From NCBI GenBank assembly GCA_958445895.1, contig CAUCTV010000075.1, positions 1 to 5,913 on the forward strand: 5,913 nucleotides of DNA, in the 5' to 3' direction. Shown here piece after piece: positions 4,714 through 5,913 of the stretch; the first letter of the stretch is position 1; every line of letters starts with the position of its first letter. Under the pieces are notes generated by a model. The model did not search any database. It was given only the letters and a program-made list of their open reading frames with translations, and was not told the DNA's origin. The stretch is from an uncultured Collinsella sp. GTDB lineage: Bacteria > Actinomycetota > Coriobacteriia > Coriobacteriales > Coriobacteriaceae. The translations under genes were made by a program, and so were the position numbers.

Positions 4714-5913
4714 TGGCCGACGAGACCAAGACTCAGATTCCCAAGCCCACCCGCCGGCGCGGTCCCATGGGCCGCATGGGTGGCATGGGCCGCGGCGAAA
4801 AGGCCAAGGACTTTAAGGGCACCATGAGGCAGCTACTCGGCTATATCGGTCAGCACAAGATTGCCGTGTTTGCCGCCGTCGCCTTTGCCGTGTGCTCGGT
4901 CATCTTTAACATTGTGGGACCCAAGGTGCTCGGCCAGGTTACGACCAAACTGTTCGAAGGCCTGGTCTCCAAGGTCAACGGTACCGGCGATGTCAACTTT
5001 GCCTGGATCGCCAAGACGCTCGGCTTTTTGCTCTGCCTGTATCTGGCAAGCTCTGTCTGCAGCCTCATCCAGGGTTGGCTCATGACCGGCGTCACGCAAA
5101 AGATTTGCTACCGCATGCGCAAGGAGATCGCCGCCAAGATTGCCGTCGTGCCGATGAGCTACTTCAACGGCCACAGCAAGGGCGACGTGCTCAGCCGCAT
5201 CACTAACGATGTCGATACGCTCGGCCAGTCGCTCAACCAGAGCGTGACGCAGCTCATCACGTCGGTGACGCAGATTATCGGCGTGCTCGTCATGATGCTG
5301 TCGATCAGCCTGCCGCTCACCGGCGTTACCGTGCTCACGCTGCCGGCAGCCGCGATTATCCTGACCGTGATGATTCACTTCTCGCAGCCGTACTTCCGCG
5401 AGCAACAGCAAGTCCTGGGCGCCGTCAACGGCATTATCGAGGAGGACTTTGCCGGCCAGAACGTTATTCAGGTGTTCGACCGCGCCGAGGCCTCAATCGA
5501 GGAGTTCGACCGTCAAAACGACCGTCTCTTTATTAGTGGCTGGCGCTCGCAGTTCCTATCGGGCCTGATGATGCCGCTTATGAGCTTGGTGGGCAACATG
5601 GGCTACGTGGGCGTTGTCGTGGTGGGCGCACAGCTCGCGCTGACCGGCAATGCCACGCCCGGCGACATCCAGAGCTTTATCCAGTACGTGCGCAACTTTA
5701 CGCAACCCGTGCAGCAGCTGGGCAACGTGAGCAACACGATGCAGTCGATGGCCGCTGCCACCGAGCGCGTCTTTGAGTTCCTCGCCGCGCCCGAGGAGGA
5801 GCAGAAGGCCGACGCCCAGATTCCCGAGAAGCGCCCCGGCCACGTTGAGTTCGACCACGTCAAGTTTGGCTACACGCCCGACAAGACCATCATCCACGAC
5901 TTTAGCTGCGAGG
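4713..5913 (+). CDS. ABC exporter half-transporter, partner subunit (3' end beyond the window)
   Basis: The open frame continues to the right edge (400 residues present), covering the whole membrane domain and only the first bases of the ATPase domain. Residues 1-37 form a basic, Gly/Met/Arg-rich cytoplasmic tail (GPMGRMGGMGRGEK at 17-30). Hydrophobic helices lie near 50-71, 101-124, 179-200, 201-222, 284-310 and 317-340. Typical half-exporter landmarks are VPMSYFNGHSKGDVLSRITND (146-166; the first coupling-helix region) and FAGQNVIQVFDR (246-257). The ATPase domain begins at about 376 with GHVEFDHVKFGY, A-loop Tyr387; Walker A, signature and Walker B are all beyond the edge. It has no large insert after helix 1, unlike its partner. 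ATG 4713 overlaps the previous stop (TAATG). By analogy with heterodimeric exporters it should carry the intact catalytic Glu and His, but this cannot be seen here. A heterodimer with the preceding gene product is inferred. Confidence 0.92.
   Translation, partial: MADETKTQIPKPTRRRGPMGRMGGMGRGEKAKDFKGTMRQLLGYIGQHKIAVFAAVAFAVCSVIFNIVGPKVLGQVTTKLFEGLVSKVNGTGDVNFAWIAKTLGFLLCLYLASSVCSLIQGWLMTGVTQKICYRMRKEIAAKIAVVPMSYFNGHSKGDVLSRITNDVDTLGQSLNQSVTQLITSVTQIIGVLVMMLSISLPLTGVTVLTLPAAAIILTVMIHFSQPYFREQQQVLGAVNGIIEEDFAGQNVIQVFDRAEASIEEFDRQNDRLFISGWRSQFLSGLMMPLMSLVGNMGYVGVVVVGAQLALTGNATPGDIQSFIQYVRNFTQPVQQLGNVSNTMQSMAAATERVFEFLAAPEEEQKADAQIPEKRPGHVEFDHVKFGYTPDKTIIHDFSCE

Overview
The window is high-G+C bacterial DNA (most codons end in G or C) with strong AGGAG-type ribosome sites and two GTG starts. 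The gene content, codon use and the MarR–ABC–ABC arrangement suggest a gut actinobacterium of the Coriobacteriia, Collinsella-like. That placement is inference from style, not from a marker gene. There are five protein genes, two of them cut by the window edges, and no RNA genes, CRISPR array or transposase.

Left block, minus strand (1-1539): a short-chain dehydrogenase/reductase (SDR) is followed by a KdgT-family 2-keto-3-deoxygluconate permease that runs off the left edge. Together they suggest uptake and redox handling of keto-deoxy sugar acids from uronate or pectin breakdown (a KduD-like role for the SDR), although the SDR substrate cannot be fixed from sequence. The 107-base gap between them holds two perfect GC-rich hairpins. 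The first resembles a weak terminator and the second abuts the kdgT ribosome site. The loop of the first can pair with the second, so the gap may set the SDR:permease ratio.

Centre (1540-1900): a 361-base divergent intergenic region. It has an A/T-rich island with a perfect TATAAT and overlapping palindromes that look like a MarR-type operator. This is followed by a 104-base structure with perfect 31-base inverted arms around a GC-rich, partly palindromic loop. No gene or known family explains this element, and it is the most unusual thing in the window.

Right block, plus strand (1901-5913): a MarR-family regulator, then two ABC exporter half-transporters. The junctions overlap (GTGA between marR and the first ABC gene, TAATG between the two ABC genes), so this is almost certainly one translationally coupled operon. 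The first half-transporter has a degenerate ATPase site (Asp in place of the catalytic Glu, Gln in place of the switch His) and a roughly 210-residue Met-rich extracytoplasmic insert after its first membrane helix. The second is cut at the start of its nucleotide-binding domain. Together they fit a heterodimeric exporter of the TM287/288, BmrCD or LmrCD kind, probably a drug or toxic-metabolite exporter repressed by its own MarR protein.
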